From assembly GCA_963708575.1 (NCBI GenBank), contig CAVPTB010000003.1, forward strand, positions 558,001-622,000: a stretch of 64,000 nucleotides of DNA. The letters run 5' to 3'. The translations under genes were made by a program, and so were the position numbers. The notes below the pieces were generated by a model. It was not told the origin of the DNA and did not search any database. It worked only from the letters and a program-made list of their open reading frames with translations. Source of the DNA: DASVWZ01 sp963708575 (GTDB lineage: Bacteria > Acidobacteriota > Terriglobia > Terriglobales > Acidobacteriaceae). Positions 43,038 to 51,958 of this stretch are shown in pieces (the first letter of the stretch is position 1; every line of letters begins with the position of its first letter).

Positions 43038-43523
43038 ATGTTGTACAAACGATTCGTGCCTGCTGTTCGTGTCGGTGTTATTTCGGATACTCATGGGCTT
43101 CTGCGGCCGCAAGCTCTGGCGGCCTTGAAGGGCTCCGATTACATCATCCATGCGGGAGATGTTGGGGATCCTGCGATTCTCAATAGTCTGGCGGAAATTG
43201 CGCCAGTCACCGCAGTGCGCGGCAACGTTGACCATGGCGATTGGGCGAAGAAGATTCCCGAAACGAATGTGCTCGAGGTTGGCAGGACTTCTATTTACGT
43301 CTTGCACATCCTCCGGTCCCTCGATCTGAAACCGGAAGCAGCGGGATTTTCCGCCGTTATTTTCGGACACAGCCATAAACCGGGACAGGAAACGAAAAAT
43401 GGAGTGCTGTACTTCAACCCCGGCAGTGCCGGTCCCAAGCGCTTCGGCCTTCCGGTCACTATTGGAGAACTCATTGTCAGCGCCGGACAGATTCGCGCCG
43501 AGATTGTAATCTTGGATGTGTAG
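43038..43523 (+). CDS. YfcE/MJ0936-family metallophosphoesterase
   Basis: A 161-residue calcineurin-like phosphoesterase. The metal-binding motifs are ISDTHG (residues 15-20), HAGDVGD, GNVDHGDW and the GHSHKPG loop near residue 110. Members of this group hydrolyse phosphodiesters with Mn. The substrate is unknown. FNPGSAGPKRFG near 130 is typical of the family. Confidence 0.9.
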   Translation: MLYKRFVPAVRVGVISDTHGLLRPQALAALKGSDYIIHAGDVGDPAILNSLAEIAPVTAVRGNVDHGDWAKKIPETNVLEVGRTSIYVLHILRSLDLKPEAAGFSAVIFGHSHKPGQETKNGVLYFNPGSAGPKRFGLPVTIGELIVSAGQIRAEIVILDV

Positions 43524-43614
43524 GCGTGAGACGTTAGGCAGACTGCATTCCTTCGGTCAGTCGAAGGGCTCAACGACGAGGGACGCAGGGGTTCAGGAAA
43601 GTTTCCAAACTGAC

Positions 43615-44286
43615 ATGCTTCGACCCAGGATCAAAGTTTGCTGCATGGGCACCATCGAGGAGGCTCAGCTCGCCGTCCGCTATGGCGCCTCGGCCCTGGG
43701 GTTCGTGTCCGCCATGCCCAGTGGCCCCGGACCAATCGACGAAGAACTTATCGCCGAAATCGTTCCCACCGTCCCTCCTGGAGTCGCGACGTTTCTACTC
43801 ACATGCCAGTCCGACGCGGACGCGATCATTGATCAGCAGCATCGAACTCGGGTGAACACGCTGCAACTCGTTGACAGCGTTCCCATCGCCACTTACGAAA
43901 AACTCCACAGGGCGCTCCCGGGTGTTTCTATTGTTCAGGTGATCCATGTGCGTGGCGAAGACTCGATTGACGAAGCGAAGTCTGTAGCTCCCTACGTGAA
44001 TGCGATCCTGCTGGACTCAGGAAATCCTTCATTAACCGTCAAAGAACTCGGCGGTACCGGCCGTGTTCACGATTGGTCGATTAGCCGTCGTATTCGCGAG
44101 GGAGTAGGCCGGCCATTATTCTTGGCTGGAGGGTTGAAGGCGGAAAACGTAGCTCAGGCCATGACCCAGGTAGAACCCTACGGTTTGGATCTGTGCAGCG
44201 GAGTTAGAACTGACGGCAAATTGGACGGGACCAAACTGGCGGCATTCTTCCGAGCGGTCGATAAGGTGACGTTGAATGTCGCTTGA
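43615..44286 (+). CDS. Phosphoribosylanthranilate isomerase-like (TrpF-like) protein
   Basis: A 223-residue TIM barrel of the TrpF family. TrpF normally begins KICGMT; here it is IKVCCMGT, so the catalytic Cys (general base) is kept. The general-acid Asp lies in AILLDSGN and the GGTGRVHDWS phosphate loop is intact. The usual ALGF...SPR pattern reads ALGFVSAMPSGPGP. No trp gene is adjacent. It may be a genuine TrpF outside an operon or a paralogue with a changed substrate. The ATG at 43615 is preferred over the longer frame to 43516. Its stop overlaps tgt by 11 bases. Confidence 0.75.
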   Translation: MLRPRIKVCCMGTIEEAQLAVRYGASALGFVSAMPSGPGPIDEELIAEIVPTVPPGVATFLLTCQSDADAIIDQQHRTRVNTLQLVDSVPIATYEKLHRALPGVSIVQVIHVRGEDSIDEAKSVAPYVNAILLDSGNPSLTVKELGGTGRVHDWSISRRIREGVGRPLFLAGGLKAENVAQAMTQVEPYGLDLCSGVRTDGKLDGTKLAAFFRAVDKVTLNVA

Positions 44287-45385
44287 GTTCCAGGTGGAAG
44301 CTCAATCCGGAGCTGCGCGCAAGGGCCGGCTCTTAACTCCACATGGAGAAGTCGAAACTCCAGTCTTCATGCCGGTGGGCACGCTGGCCTCGGTGAAAGG
44401 TGTGCCGCAGGATTTGCTCGAAGACCTCGGTGTTCAGATTCTTCTCGGCAATACCTACCACCTCTATTTGCGTCCTGGCGTCGACCAAGTCCGCAAGCTG
44501 GGCGGCCTGCACCGCTTCATGGCGTGGAACCGGGCAATCCTCACCGATTCCGGCGGTTTCCAGGTGTTCAGCCTGAGCGAACTCCGCAAAATTACCGAAG
44601 ATGGCGTCACGTTTCGATCGCATCTTGACGGCTCCTCCCACTTCTTCAGTCCCGAGAGCGCGACAGAGGCGCAAATCGGCCTGGGCGCGGACATCATCAT
44701 GGCTTTCGATGAGTGCACCGAATATCCCGCCGACTCTGATCGACTGCGCAAATCCATGGAACTTACCCTGCGCTGGGCGGCCCGCAGCAAGAAGTATTTT
44801 GAGGACCACAAACACGAAGTGCCATGGAATCAGCTAGCGCCGGACGCGACTCAATCCTTATTCGGTATCGTGCAAGGCGGCATGGATCCGCAGCTTCGCC
44901 GCGAATCCGCCGAACGGACCATCGAGATCGGCTTTCCTGGCTATGCCATTGGCGGACTCAGCGTCGGCGAGCCCCGCACCCTGACGCGCGAGGTCGTCGC
45001 CGAAACCATCCAATATCTTCCCGCGGATAAGCCTCGCTATTTGATGGGCGTCGGGACGCCCGAGGAGATCGTCGAGTACGCCCGAATGGGCATCGACATG
45101 ATGGACTGCGTCCTGCCCACCCGCGCCGCTCGCCACGGGCTTCTCTTCACTTCCGAGGGAAAAATTTCGATCAAGCAGGCGCGCTACGCTTCCGACGCCG
45201 GACCGCTTGATCCCAACTGCAATTGCCGTGTCTGCACCCGCTACTCGCGTGCTTATCTGCGCCATTTATATGCGTCCAACGAAGTCTTGGCGCAGGTCCT
45301 GAATACCGTCCACAACCTGAGCTTCTACCTTGACACGATGCGGGCGGTGCGTCATTCTATTGCACTTGGGAGAGGGGGCCCGTAG
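44276..45385 (+). CDS. tgt: tRNA-guanine transglycosylase
   Basis: Tgt replaces guanine-34 with preQ1 in tRNAs with GUN anticodons, a step of queuosine synthesis. The 369-residue protein has LTDSGGFQVFSLSELRK with the catalytic Asp region, MAFDECTEYPAD, RYLMGVGTPEEIVEY, GIDMMDCVLPTRAARHG and the zinc site NCNCRVCTRYSRAYLRHL. It overlaps the TrpF-like gene by 11 bases and precedes yajC-secD-secF, the standard tgt-yajC-secDF order. Confidence 0.97.
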   Translation: MSLEFQVEAQSGAARKGRLLTPHGEVETPVFMPVGTLASVKGVPQDLLEDLGVQILLGNTYHLYLRPGVDQVRKLGGLHRFMAWNRAILTDSGGFQVFSLSELRKITEDGVTFRSHLDGSSHFFSPESATEAQIGLGADIIMAFDECTEYPADSDRLRKSMELTLRWAARSKKYFEDHKHEVPWNQLAPDATQSLFGIVQGGMDPQLRRESAERTIEIGFPGYAIGGLSVGEPRTLTREVVAETIQYLPADKPRYLMGVGTPEEIVEYARMGIDMMDCVLPTRAARHGLLFTSEGKISIKQARYASDAGPLDPNCNCRVCTRYSRAYLRHLYASNEVLAQVLNTVHNLSFYLDTMRAVRHSIALGRGGP

Positions 45386-45563
45386 TATGTCTCATGTGGT
45401 CTCTACCGACCGTAGCTCGGCATCCCCTGTTTTAGTCCGAAGCTGAAGGAATCTCCGCCCAGGGCACGCGAGAAACTCCAGCGGTACAATTTTTATAAAG
45501 GGCCAGTGCGCCCCAGGGTGCGCGGCAGTTTCTTATCCTGCAACATAGGAACGATTCGGTTTC

Positions 45564-45890
45564 ATGAGCATTCAGCAATTATTTGCGATGCAAACCAGTG
45601 GTGGTCTTGGGCTTTTGGGCTTCGCCCCATTGCTCTTCATCTTCGCCATCTTCTACTTTCTTCTGATTCTTCCTCAACAACGGAGGCAGAAGAAATGGCA
45701 GCAGATGTTAAGTGAATTGAAAACCGGGGACAAGGTCGTCACCACCGGGGGCTTGCGCGGAACCATCGTCGCTATCAAGGACGATTTCGTTCACCTCCGC
45801 GTGCCTCCTGACAATTTACGTTTGGAAGTTACCCGCGCCTCGGTGGCGTCAGTTTCAACCGGCGATGAGATCGCAAAAACGAGCAAGTGA
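45564..45890 (+). CDS. yajC: Preprotein translocase subunit YajC
   Basis: A 108-residue small membrane subunit of the SecDF-YajC complex. A single N-terminal transmembrane helix (GFAPLLFIFAIFYFLLILPQQRRQKKWQQML) is followed by the cytoplasmic domain with KTGDKVVTTGGLRGTIV. A TACAAT -10-like box lies at 45485-45490 in the 178-base spacer, so it may also have its own promoter. Confidence 0.95.
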   Translation: MSIQQLFAMQTSGGLGLLGFAPLLFIFAIFYFLLILPQQRRQKKWQQMLSELKTGDKVVTTGGLRGTIVAIKDDFVHLRVPPDNLRLEVTRASVASVSTGDEIAKTSK

Positions 45891-45947
45891 ACGCAGCAGT
45901 ATGGTTAAAGGCAGTGCATCCAAGCTGTTAACGGAATAATAATCAGT

Positions 45948-47567
45948 ATGAACAAGAATTTGGGCTGGAAACTGATCGTCATCGTCGGAACTCTCGTTGT
46001 TTTCCTGTTTGGAATCTTCGGAATTCCACAAAACTGGTCGGGTAGCGGCCTTTTGGCTGCCCTGCAGAACCGTATCCACCTCGGCCTCGATCTCAAGGGC
46101 GGAACTCACCTCATTTTGCAGGTGCAGGTCAATGACGCCGTGAACGTCGATTCCGACAACGCCGTCGAGCGGCTGAAAGCTGACCTAGGGGCGCGCAAGA
46201 TCGCTTATGCGGACATCAGCAAGCCCGATCCGGTAAATCACCCTGAGCAGGTTGTGCTCAAGGGTGTGCCGCCTGAGGCGACCTCAGACCTGCGAACGAT
46301 CGTGAATGATCGCCTACCCGAGTACAGCCTCGCCTCCGGCCCCGACAACACCTGGACAGTCGCCATGAAGGCGCAATCTCTGGCGGATTTGAAAAATCGC
46401 GCCGTGGCGCAGGCCATTGAGACCATCCGCAATCGAATTGACCAGCTGGGCGTCAGCGAACCGATCATCGAAGAGCACGGATTGGGACAGTACCAGATTC
46501 TGGTCCAGCTCCCCGGTGTGGACGATCCCGGCCGTGTGAAGGAAATCATGCAGTCCACCGCCATGTTGCAGATTCGCCAGTCGCTGGGCGGCCCGTATGG
46601 CAGTGAGCAGGAAGCATTGCAGCAGCACGGCGGCGTTCTGCCCCCGGATGCCATCTTGATGCCCGGAAAAAATATCGGTGCCACCTCGAGTGAAGGCGGT
46701 CAGGTTTGGTATTTGATCTCCCGCGCTTCCGCGGTGACAGGCCGCGATCTTCGTAACGCCGAGCCTTCACGCGATGAAAATGGCCAGCCTTCCGTGACCT
46801 TCAATCTGACAGGTGACGGAGGCCGCCGCTTCGGAGACTTCACCGGTCGCCACGTCGGCGACAACCTTGCCGTCATCCTCGACAACAAAGTTCAGGAAGT
46901 CGCGGTCATCAAAGATCAGATCCACGATACTGGCGTCATCAACGGCCGGTTCACCGAGCAGGAATCCAAAGATCTGGCCATGGTTTTGCGCTCGGGCGCA
47001 CTGCCGGCTGGGATCAAGTATCTCGAAGAGCGCACCGTCGGGCCTTCGCTGGGTAGCGATTCCATCCGCGCCGGCGTAAGTGCAGCTGTGATCGGCATGC
47101 TGGCCGTGCTCATCTTCATGTTGATCTACTACCACGCGGCTGGCATCAACGCTGACATCGCGCTGATCTTGAACCTGATCATTCTTCTCGGATTCCTGGG
47201 ATTCAGCGGCGCCACTCTCACGCTTCCGGGTATTGCGGGCGTCATCCTTACGGTCGGTATGGGCGTGGACTCAAATGTGCTGATCTTTGAGCGTATCCGC
47301 GAAGAATTGAGGAATGGCAAAACGCCGCCCTCGGCGGTGGAGCAGGGCTTTGGTCATGCCTGGATCACCATCGTTGATACGCACGTCACGACGATCGTAT
47401 CGGCGGTGATCCTGTTCATCTTCGGAACCGGTCCGGTCAAAGGATTCGCAGTCACGCTCAGCTTCGGGTTGTTCGCCAACTTGTTCACGGCGGTGTTCGT
47501 ATCGCGCGTGATCTTCGACTGGATCCTGACCCGTAAGCAGCGCGGTGAAGCACTGAGCATTGGTTAA
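45948..47567 (+). CDS. secD: Protein translocase subunit SecD
   Basis: SecD uses the proton gradient to pull exported proteins through SecYEG. The 539-residue protein has an N-terminal helix, LGLDLKGGTHLILQV (D1 motif), a large periplasmic region with NRIDQLGVSEP, and a six-helix C-terminal domain with VGPSLGSDSIRAG and GMGVDSNVLIFERIREELR. It is separated from secF, which follows 99 bases later. Confidence 0.97.
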   Translation: MNKNLGWKLIVIVGTLVVFLFGIFGIPQNWSGSGLLAALQNRIHLGLDLKGGTHLILQVQVNDAVNVDSDNAVERLKADLGARKIAYADISKPDPVNHPEQVVLKGVPPEATSDLRTIVNDRLPEYSLASGPDNTWTVAMKAQSLADLKNRAVAQAIETIRNRIDQLGVSEPIIEEHGLGQYQILVQLPGVDDPGRVKEIMQSTAMLQIRQSLGGPYGSEQEALQQHGGVLPPDAILMPGKNIGATSSEGGQVWYLISRASAVTGRDLRNAEPSRDENGQPSVTFNLTGDGGRRFGDFTGRHVGDNLAVILDNKVQEVAVIKDQIHDTGVINGRFTEQESKDLAMVLRSGALPAGIKYLEERTVGPSLGSDSIRAGVSAAVIGMLAVLIFMLIYYHAAGINADIALILNLIILLGFLGFSGATLTLPGIAGVILTVGMGVDSNVLIFERIREELRNGKTPPSAVEQGFGHAWITIVDTHVTTIVSAVILFIFGTGPVKGFAVTLSFGLFANLFTAVFVSRVIFDWILTRKQRGEALSIG

Positions 47568-47587
47568 CGCAAGGCGAGAAATTACGA

Positions 47588-47650
47588 GGTTTCAAGCAAT
47601 TCACGATTTCGTTTTCTATCTTGAAACTCGAAACTTAGAAACTTGAAACT
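47588..47650 (+). repeat. Degenerate 7-nt tandem repeat before secF
   Basis: TTGAAAC (47621-47627), TCGAAAC (47628-47634), an 8-base TTAGAAAC (47635-47642) and TTGAAAC (47643-47649). GTTTCAAG (47588-47595) and CTTGAAAC (47620-47627) form an 8-bp inverted repeat. The tract fills the space between secD and the secF ribosome binding site. Confidence 0.75.
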
Positions 47651-47666
47651 ACATAAGGGGTAGCAG

Positions 47667-48875
47667 GTGGAATTCTTTCGCAATCCGAATATCGACTTCT
47701 TAGGCAAGAAATGGTACTTCCTGGCATTCTCGCTGGTGTTCAGCGTCGCCGGCATCTTCTCCATGATCTTCTGGCACGGCGTTCCGCTGGGAGTTGATTT
47801 CCGCGGCGGCACTCTTGTCTACGTCAAGTTCGCGCAGAACCCGGACGACAACGGCATCCGCGCCGCGATGGAGCGGGCCGGCCTGAACAACCTTCGCATT
47901 CAGCGTTACGGCGCCCCGCAAAACAACGAAGTGCTGATCGACGTCTCGGAGAGCGAAACCAACGAACAGGCACTTGACCGCAGCAAGACTGCCATCATCA
48001 ATGCGCTTGAAAGCAATGCCCCCGCCGGCAAGCAGGACCTGAATAACACCAGTTCGCTGGCCATTAAGGACTACCTGCTGCAAAAGGACCCGCTTCACGT
48101 TGGCACTGACGCCGAGCAGAAGTATTCAGCAGTGGCCCAGTCCATTGTGGAGTACCGCGATAAGACGAAGGGCGGCGTTCTCACCTCGCTCGATGACCTG
48201 AAGGCCGCCGTCGATCCCGCAGTCGTCGCTTCGCTTTCGGACGGCTTTTTTCTCTCCAACTTCGGCGTCCGCAACGTTGAGATCGTCGGTCCCCAGGTGG
48301 GCCATCAGTTGCAGACGCAAGCCAAGCTGGCAGTCCTTTATTCGCTTGCGGGCATGCTGGTCTATCTGGCCTTCCGCTTTGAATGGATTTACGGCGTGGC
48401 TGCAGTAATCACTGTATTTCACGATACGCTGATCACGGTTGGAGCCTTTTCGCTCACCAATAAAGAGATTTCACTTACAGTCATTGCCGCAATTTTGACC
48501 CTGATTGGCTACTCCAACAACGACACCATCGTGGTTTTTGACCGTATTCGCGAGAATCTCAAGCTGATGCGGCGGGAGAAATTGTCGGATATTGTCAATC
48601 GCAGCATCAACCAGACCCTGAGCCGAACCATCTTAACCGCCGGCCTGACGTTCCTGACCGTGCTGGCCCTGTACCTGTTCGGTGGCGAAGTGCTCAGAAA
48701 TTTCTCCTTCGCCTTGGTAATCGGCATCCTAATCGGGACTTATTCATCGATCGCTATCGCCGCCCCGATTTTGGTGGCTTATCAGGAATGGCGTTCGAAC
48801 CGTGGAAAGCCGCCAATTGCCATGCCGGTGGCCAAAGACAACGTTCGGCGGGAAAAGGTCAAAGCCAAAGTTTAA
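47667..48875 (+). CDS. secF: Protein translocase subunit SecF
   Basis: SecF pairs with SecD in the SecDF-YajC complex. The 402-residue protein starts with GTG. It has IDFLGKKWYFLAFSLVFSVAGI, GVDFRGGTLVYVKF and a C-terminal helical domain with NDTIVVFDRIRENLKL. An insertion of about 60 residues around positions 100-160 (NTSSLAIKDYLLQKDPLHVGTDAEQ) makes it longer than the roughly 320-residue E. coli protein. Confidence 0.96.
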   Translation: MEFFRNPNIDFLGKKWYFLAFSLVFSVAGIFSMIFWHGVPLGVDFRGGTLVYVKFAQNPDDNGIRAAMERAGLNNLRIQRYGAPQNNEVLIDVSESETNEQALDRSKTAIINALESNAPAGKQDLNNTSSLAIKDYLLQKDPLHVGTDAEQKYSAVAQSIVEYRDKTKGGVLTSLDDLKAAVDPAVVASLSDGFFLSNFGVRNVEIVGPQVGHQLQTQAKLAVLYSLAGMLVYLAFRFEWIYGVAAVITVFHDTLITVGAFSLTNKEISLTVIAAILTLIGYSNNDTIVVFDRIRENLKLMRREKLSDIVNRSINQTLSRTILTAGLTFLTVLALYLFGGEVLRNFSFALVIGILIGTYSSIAIAAPILVAYQEWRSNRGKPPIAMPVAKDNVRREKVKAKV

Positions 48876-48886
48876 GGGCTCGACCG

Positions 48887-48924
48887 TCCCCACCCATGGC
48901 TCCTAGGTTTGTGATTGGTGGGGA
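48887..48924 (+). terminator. Possible terminator hairpin after secF
   Basis: TCCCCACC (48887-48894) pairs with GGTGGGGA (48917-48924) across a 22-base loop, followed by TTTGATTT. It lies 12 bases after the secF stop. A candidate TTGATT-17-TGTAAC promoter (48926-48954) for the tonB gene overlaps its end. Confidence 0.45.
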
Positions 48925-49039
48925 TTTGATTTAGTATTTCCCGGTTTCTGTAACGGTCTGACCGGGCCATCTGTAGTCGGGAGCAAAATGGCCGCAGGCG
49001 GTGTCTAAGATTAGCTAGGGTTCGTGTAGGAGAAACCTT

Positions 49040-49777
49040 ATGTTTGAAGACAGCCTATTAGAGTCGGGTGGAAGGCTGAAGACCAACCGTGGCATGTTCA
49101 CCACGATTTCCATGATTGTTCAGATTGGTCTTCTCGGTGTGTTGGTGCTGATTCCGTTGCTGTTTACGGAGGCATTGCCCAAGACGCAGCTGATGACCTT
49201 CCTGGTGGCGCCTCCGCCACCTCCGCCTCCACCGCCGCCACCGACCGTGGCGCCAAAAGTTGTGAAAACGGTTCAAACCGATCTGGTCAACGGCCAGCTT
49301 CGCACCCCCACCAAGATTCCTGAGAAAGTCCAAATGATTAAGGAAGAGGAAGCGCCTCCGCCAACCATGGCAAGCGGCGTCGTGGGCGGCGTGCCGGGCG
49401 GCGTCCCGGGTGGACAGATGGGTGGTGTGATCGGCGGCATCATCAGTTCCACACCCGTTGCCGTTCCCAAACAGGTCGTTCCGCAGCGCGTTCGGGTGTC
49501 GCAAGGTGTGACCCAGGGTCTGTTGGTCAAGAAAGTACAGCCTAACTATCCACCTCTGGCTCGCCAAGCACGCATCCAAGGAAGTGTGTTGCTGCAAGCT
49601 GAAATCAGCAAGGACGGCACCATTGAGAACCTGCGCTTGATCAGCGGACACCCCATGCTTGCGCCGGCTGCCATCGAAGCCGTGAAGCAGTGGCGCTATC
49701 GGCCCTACATTCTGAACGGAGAGCCGGTGGAAGTGGAAACACAGATTACGGTGAACTTTACCCTGGCTGGCGGCTAA
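49040..49777 (+). CDS. TonB-like energy transducer
   Basis: A 245-residue TonB family protein. A cytoplasmic start is followed by one transmembrane helix (TISMIVQIGLLGVLVLIPLLF), a nine-proline stretch and a spacer. The C-terminal TonB fold contains VKKVQPNYPPLARQARIQGSVLLQAEI and HPMLAPAAIEAVKQWRYRPYILNGEPVEVETQITVNF. It spans the periplasm and energises outer-membrane receptors using ExbB-ExbD, which are encoded next. It has an upstream Gly-rich linker (GGVPGGVPGGQMGGVIGG). Confidence 0.93.
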   Translation: MFEDSLLESGGRLKTNRGMFTTISMIVQIGLLGVLVLIPLLFTEALPKTQLMTFLVAPPPPPPPPPPPTVAPKVVKTVQTDLVNGQLRTPTKIPEKVQMIKEEEAPPPTMASGVVGGVPGGVPGGQMGGVIGGIISSTPVAVPKQVVPQRVRVSQGVTQGLLVKKVQPNYPPLARQARIQGSVLLQAEISKDGTIENLRLISGHPMLAPAAIEAVKQWRYRPYILNGEPVEVETQITVNFTLAGG

Positions 49778-50040
49778 ACTCGGCGCCAATCCGCGGTGTC
49801 AATAGGTTTTAAGGAGTTTGAGAACGGTAACCTTCCCCCAATCCAGCCTTGGTTTCACTCGGATAGGGGATCTCTGCCAGCCGGAAGGTTCCCTTACTCG
49901 CACTCCCGTGCGGTCACAGATCCAAACCGGATTCGCAACGTGATGCCTGATTCAGGCAGAAGCCGGCGAAGTTTGTATCAAGTTTGATGAAACGCGATTT
50001 GAATTAGTTCCGAAAAGTTCCGAGGAGGAAAAAGCAACTC
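49778..50040. other. Intergenic region tonB / exbB
   Basis: No gene is supported in these 263 bases; a 63-codon frame from a GTG at 49796 has no family features. An 8-bp inverted repeat AACCTTCC (49829-49836) and GGAAGGTT (49883-49890) could fold with a 46-base loop. GAGGAGGAAAAAG just before 50041 is the exbB ribosome binding site. Confidence 0.4.
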
Positions 50041-50796
50041 ATGCTATTAGCCAACGTAGCAACCCTAGCATTCTGCAACCTTCACATGGTAGCCACTTGG
50101 TTACTCCAAGAGGAAACCATGACCTGGGACCCGATCTCGCTCTGGAAGAAGATGGGTATCCTCGCCAAGATCGTTGTCTTCATCCTTTTCATTATGTCTG
50201 GATGGTCCATCGGCGTCATGATCGACCGTTACATGGCATTTAGCGCAGCTCGTAAACAGTCCCGCGCATTCGCGCCAGCCGTAGCCGGCGCCCTCCGCGA
50301 TGGCAAGATCGACGAAGCCATCAAGGTTGCCGAGCGCAACAAAAAGAGCCATCTGGCCAAGGTTGTCACCGCTGGTTTGATGGAATTTCGTGCCCATCAG
50401 GACAGTAGCGATATTCCGGGCGAGACCATCGAAGCCTCTAAGCGCGCTTTGGAGCGCACTGAAGCCATCGTTCACGCCGAACTGAAGCGCGGACTTGGCG
50501 GTCTGGCTACGATTGGTTCCACGGCCCCGTTCGTCGGACTGTTCGGAACGGTCGTCGGTATTTTGAATGCCTTCCGCGGCATTTCGGAAAACAAGGCTAC
50601 CGGTCTGGGCGCAGTCGCCGGCGGTATTGCTGAAGCGCTGGTCACAACGGCATTCGGACTTCTGGTGGCCATTCCCGCCGTCATGATGTTCAACTACCTC
50701 ACTGGCCGCGTGGAAGCATTCGACGTAGAGATGGACAACTCCTCCAGCGAGTTGATCGACTACTTCCTCAAGCGCAGAGGGGTTCGCCGGCCGTAA
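50041..50796 (+). CDS. exbB: MotA/TolQ/ExbB proton channel protein
   Basis: ExbB forms the pentameric proton channel that powers TonB. The 251-residue protein has a first helix (ILAKIVVFILFIMSGWSIGVMIDRY) after an N-terminal periplasmic segment, and two C-terminal helices: LATIGSTAPFVGLFGTVVGILNAF and the stretch ALVTTAFGLLVAIPAVMMFNYL, both highly typical. The ATG at 50041 follows a strong ribosome binding site; a second ATG (50119, MTWDPISLW) would drop the first 26 residues. Confidence 0.94.
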   Translation: MLLANVATLAFCNLHMVATWLLQEETMTWDPISLWKKMGILAKIVVFILFIMSGWSIGVMIDRYMAFSAARKQSRAFAPAVAGALRDGKIDEAIKVAERNKKSHLAKVVTAGLMEFRAHQDSSDIPGETIEASKRALERTEAIVHAELKRGLGGLATIGSTAPFVGLFGTVVGILNAFRGISENKATGLGAVAGGIAEALVTTAFGLLVAIPAVMMFNYLTGRVEAFDVEMDNSSSELIDYFLKRRGVRRP

Positions 50797-50825
50797 GCTT
50801 GCTCTGTTGCTGATCTTGAGTTGCT

Positions 50826-50858
50826 GGGCAGTGCCGGAAATGGCTCCGGCACTTGCCC
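50826..50858 (+). other. Stable hairpin between exbB and exbD
   Basis: GGGCA-GTGCCGGA (50826-50838) pairs with TCCGGCAC-T-TGCCC (50845-50858) across a 6-base loop, with one bulged T. There is no T-run, so it is not a terminator. It may protect the upstream exbB mRNA end. Confidence 0.6.
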
Positions 50859-50912
50859 CTCCAACCGGGAGCAAGTCAGTAGGTGGCGGGTTCGTAGCGC
50901 AGGAGAGTTTTC

Positions 50913-51377
50913 ATGTCATTGAATAAACGAAACGAAGGCGCCAAGGTCAACTCCGACATTAACGTCACCCCTATGGTGGACGTCATGTTGGTGTTGCTGA
51001 TCATCTTCATGGTGATTACCCCCATGCTGCAAAAAGGTGTCAGCGTCGACTTGGCAAAAGTAAACAATCCGGAGCAGATGCCGGACGCCGATAAAGAAGA
51101 CGCGCTGATTGTGGCAGTGATGCGCGACGGTAAGGTATTTTTCGGCAACGATCGCATCGATCCCGACCAGTTGACGCAAAAAGTAAAGGACCGTTTGACT
51201 GGCCGTATCGATAAGCGCGTGTTTGTGCGCGCCGATGCACGCGCCAAGTTTGGCGCGGTGGTAAGCGTCGTGGACAACGTCCGTTCCGCCGGTGTGGACC
51301 AGTTGGGCTTGCTGACTGATCAGAAGAAACAGCAGAACGCACCAACTACTACTCCAGCTCCCAATACGGGGCAATAG
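50913..51377 (+). CDS. exbD: ExbD/TolR biopolymer transport protein (first copy)
   Basis: A 154-residue ExbD with a short cytoplasmic start (NKRNEGAKVNSDINVTPMVDVMLVLLIIFMVITPML) and a periplasmic domain. The Asp in PMVDVMLVLL is the conserved proton-carrying residue of the ExbD helix. It works with ExbB and TonB. A second ExbD follows 14 bases later. Confidence 0.93.
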   Translation: MSLNKRNEGAKVNSDINVTPMVDVMLVLLIIFMVITPMLQKGVSVDLAKVNNPEQMPDADKEDALIVAVMRDGKVFFGNDRIDPDQLTQKVKDRLTGRIDKRVFVRADARAKFGAVVSVVDNVRSAGVDQLGLLTDQKKQQNAPTTTPAPNTGQ

Positions 51378-51391
51378 AGGAGATATTTGTT

Positions 51392-51835
51392 ATGGGTATG
51401 ACAGCGGGAGGCTCCAGCGGGGGCGCAATCGCGAATATCAATATGACGCCGATGATTGACGTCCTTTTGGTACTGTTGATCATCTTCATGGTGATCACGC
51501 CTCTGACTCCAAAAGGACTCGAGGCATTGGTGCCGCAACCACCTCCGCCCAATCAGCCGAAAAACACCCAACCCGACCGCACCATCGTTGTGCAGTTGAT
51601 TGATCGCGGTCCGGGACAGGCTCCCGGGGTAAAGATCAATCAGGAAGACACGACCTGGGACGGTCTGCAAGGGCGTCTCACCGACATTTTTAAAACGCGA
51701 GCCGAGAAAGTGATGTTCGTGAAGGGCGACGACAACGTTCCCTTCGCCGATGTCGCCAACGTAATCGATATTTCTCATGCCTCGGGCGTCGACAAAGTCG
51801 GTTTGATCACGGCCAAGATCGAAGCTGGCCAGTAG
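51392..51835 (+). CDS. exbD: ExbD/TolR biopolymer transport protein (second copy)
   Basis: A 147-residue ExbD paralogue: MGMTAGGSSGGAIANINMTP then MIDVLLVLLIIFMVITPLTP with the proton-carrying Asp, and a periplasmic domain with a proline-rich segment (PQPPPPNQPKN). Two ExbD genes behind one ExbB suggest a heterodimeric ExbD pair, as in some gliding and Tol-like motors. Confidence 0.93.
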   Translation: MGMTAGGSSGGAIANINMTPMIDVLLVLLIIFMVITPLTPKGLEALVPQPPPPNQPKNTQPDRTIVVQLIDRGPGQAPGVKINQEDTTWDGLQGRLTDIFKTRAEKVMFVKGDDNVPFADVANVIDISHASGVDKVGLITAKIEAGQ

Positions 51836-51866
51836 AGTTTTCATAGTCGAATCTAGATCGTCCGTG

Positions 51867-51890
51867 CGGAGCGGTTCGAAGGCCGCTCCG
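51867..51890 (+). terminator. Hairpin after the second exbD
   Basis: CGGAGCGG (51867-51874) and CCGCTCCG (51883-51890) form a perfect 8-bp stem with an 8-base loop, followed by TTCATT. It could attenuate transcription between exbD and the TPR lipoprotein gene. Confidence 0.4.
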
Positions 51891-51958
51891 TTCATTACCC
51901 TGCGATTAGTTCATCCGTCACAGATTTTTTCAGATCGCTGGGAGGAGACTTAAAAGCA

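Noticed and set aside
49796..49987. A 63-codon open frame between tonB and exbB
   Set aside because: Composition is non-coding-like and no hydrophobic or conserved segment is present.
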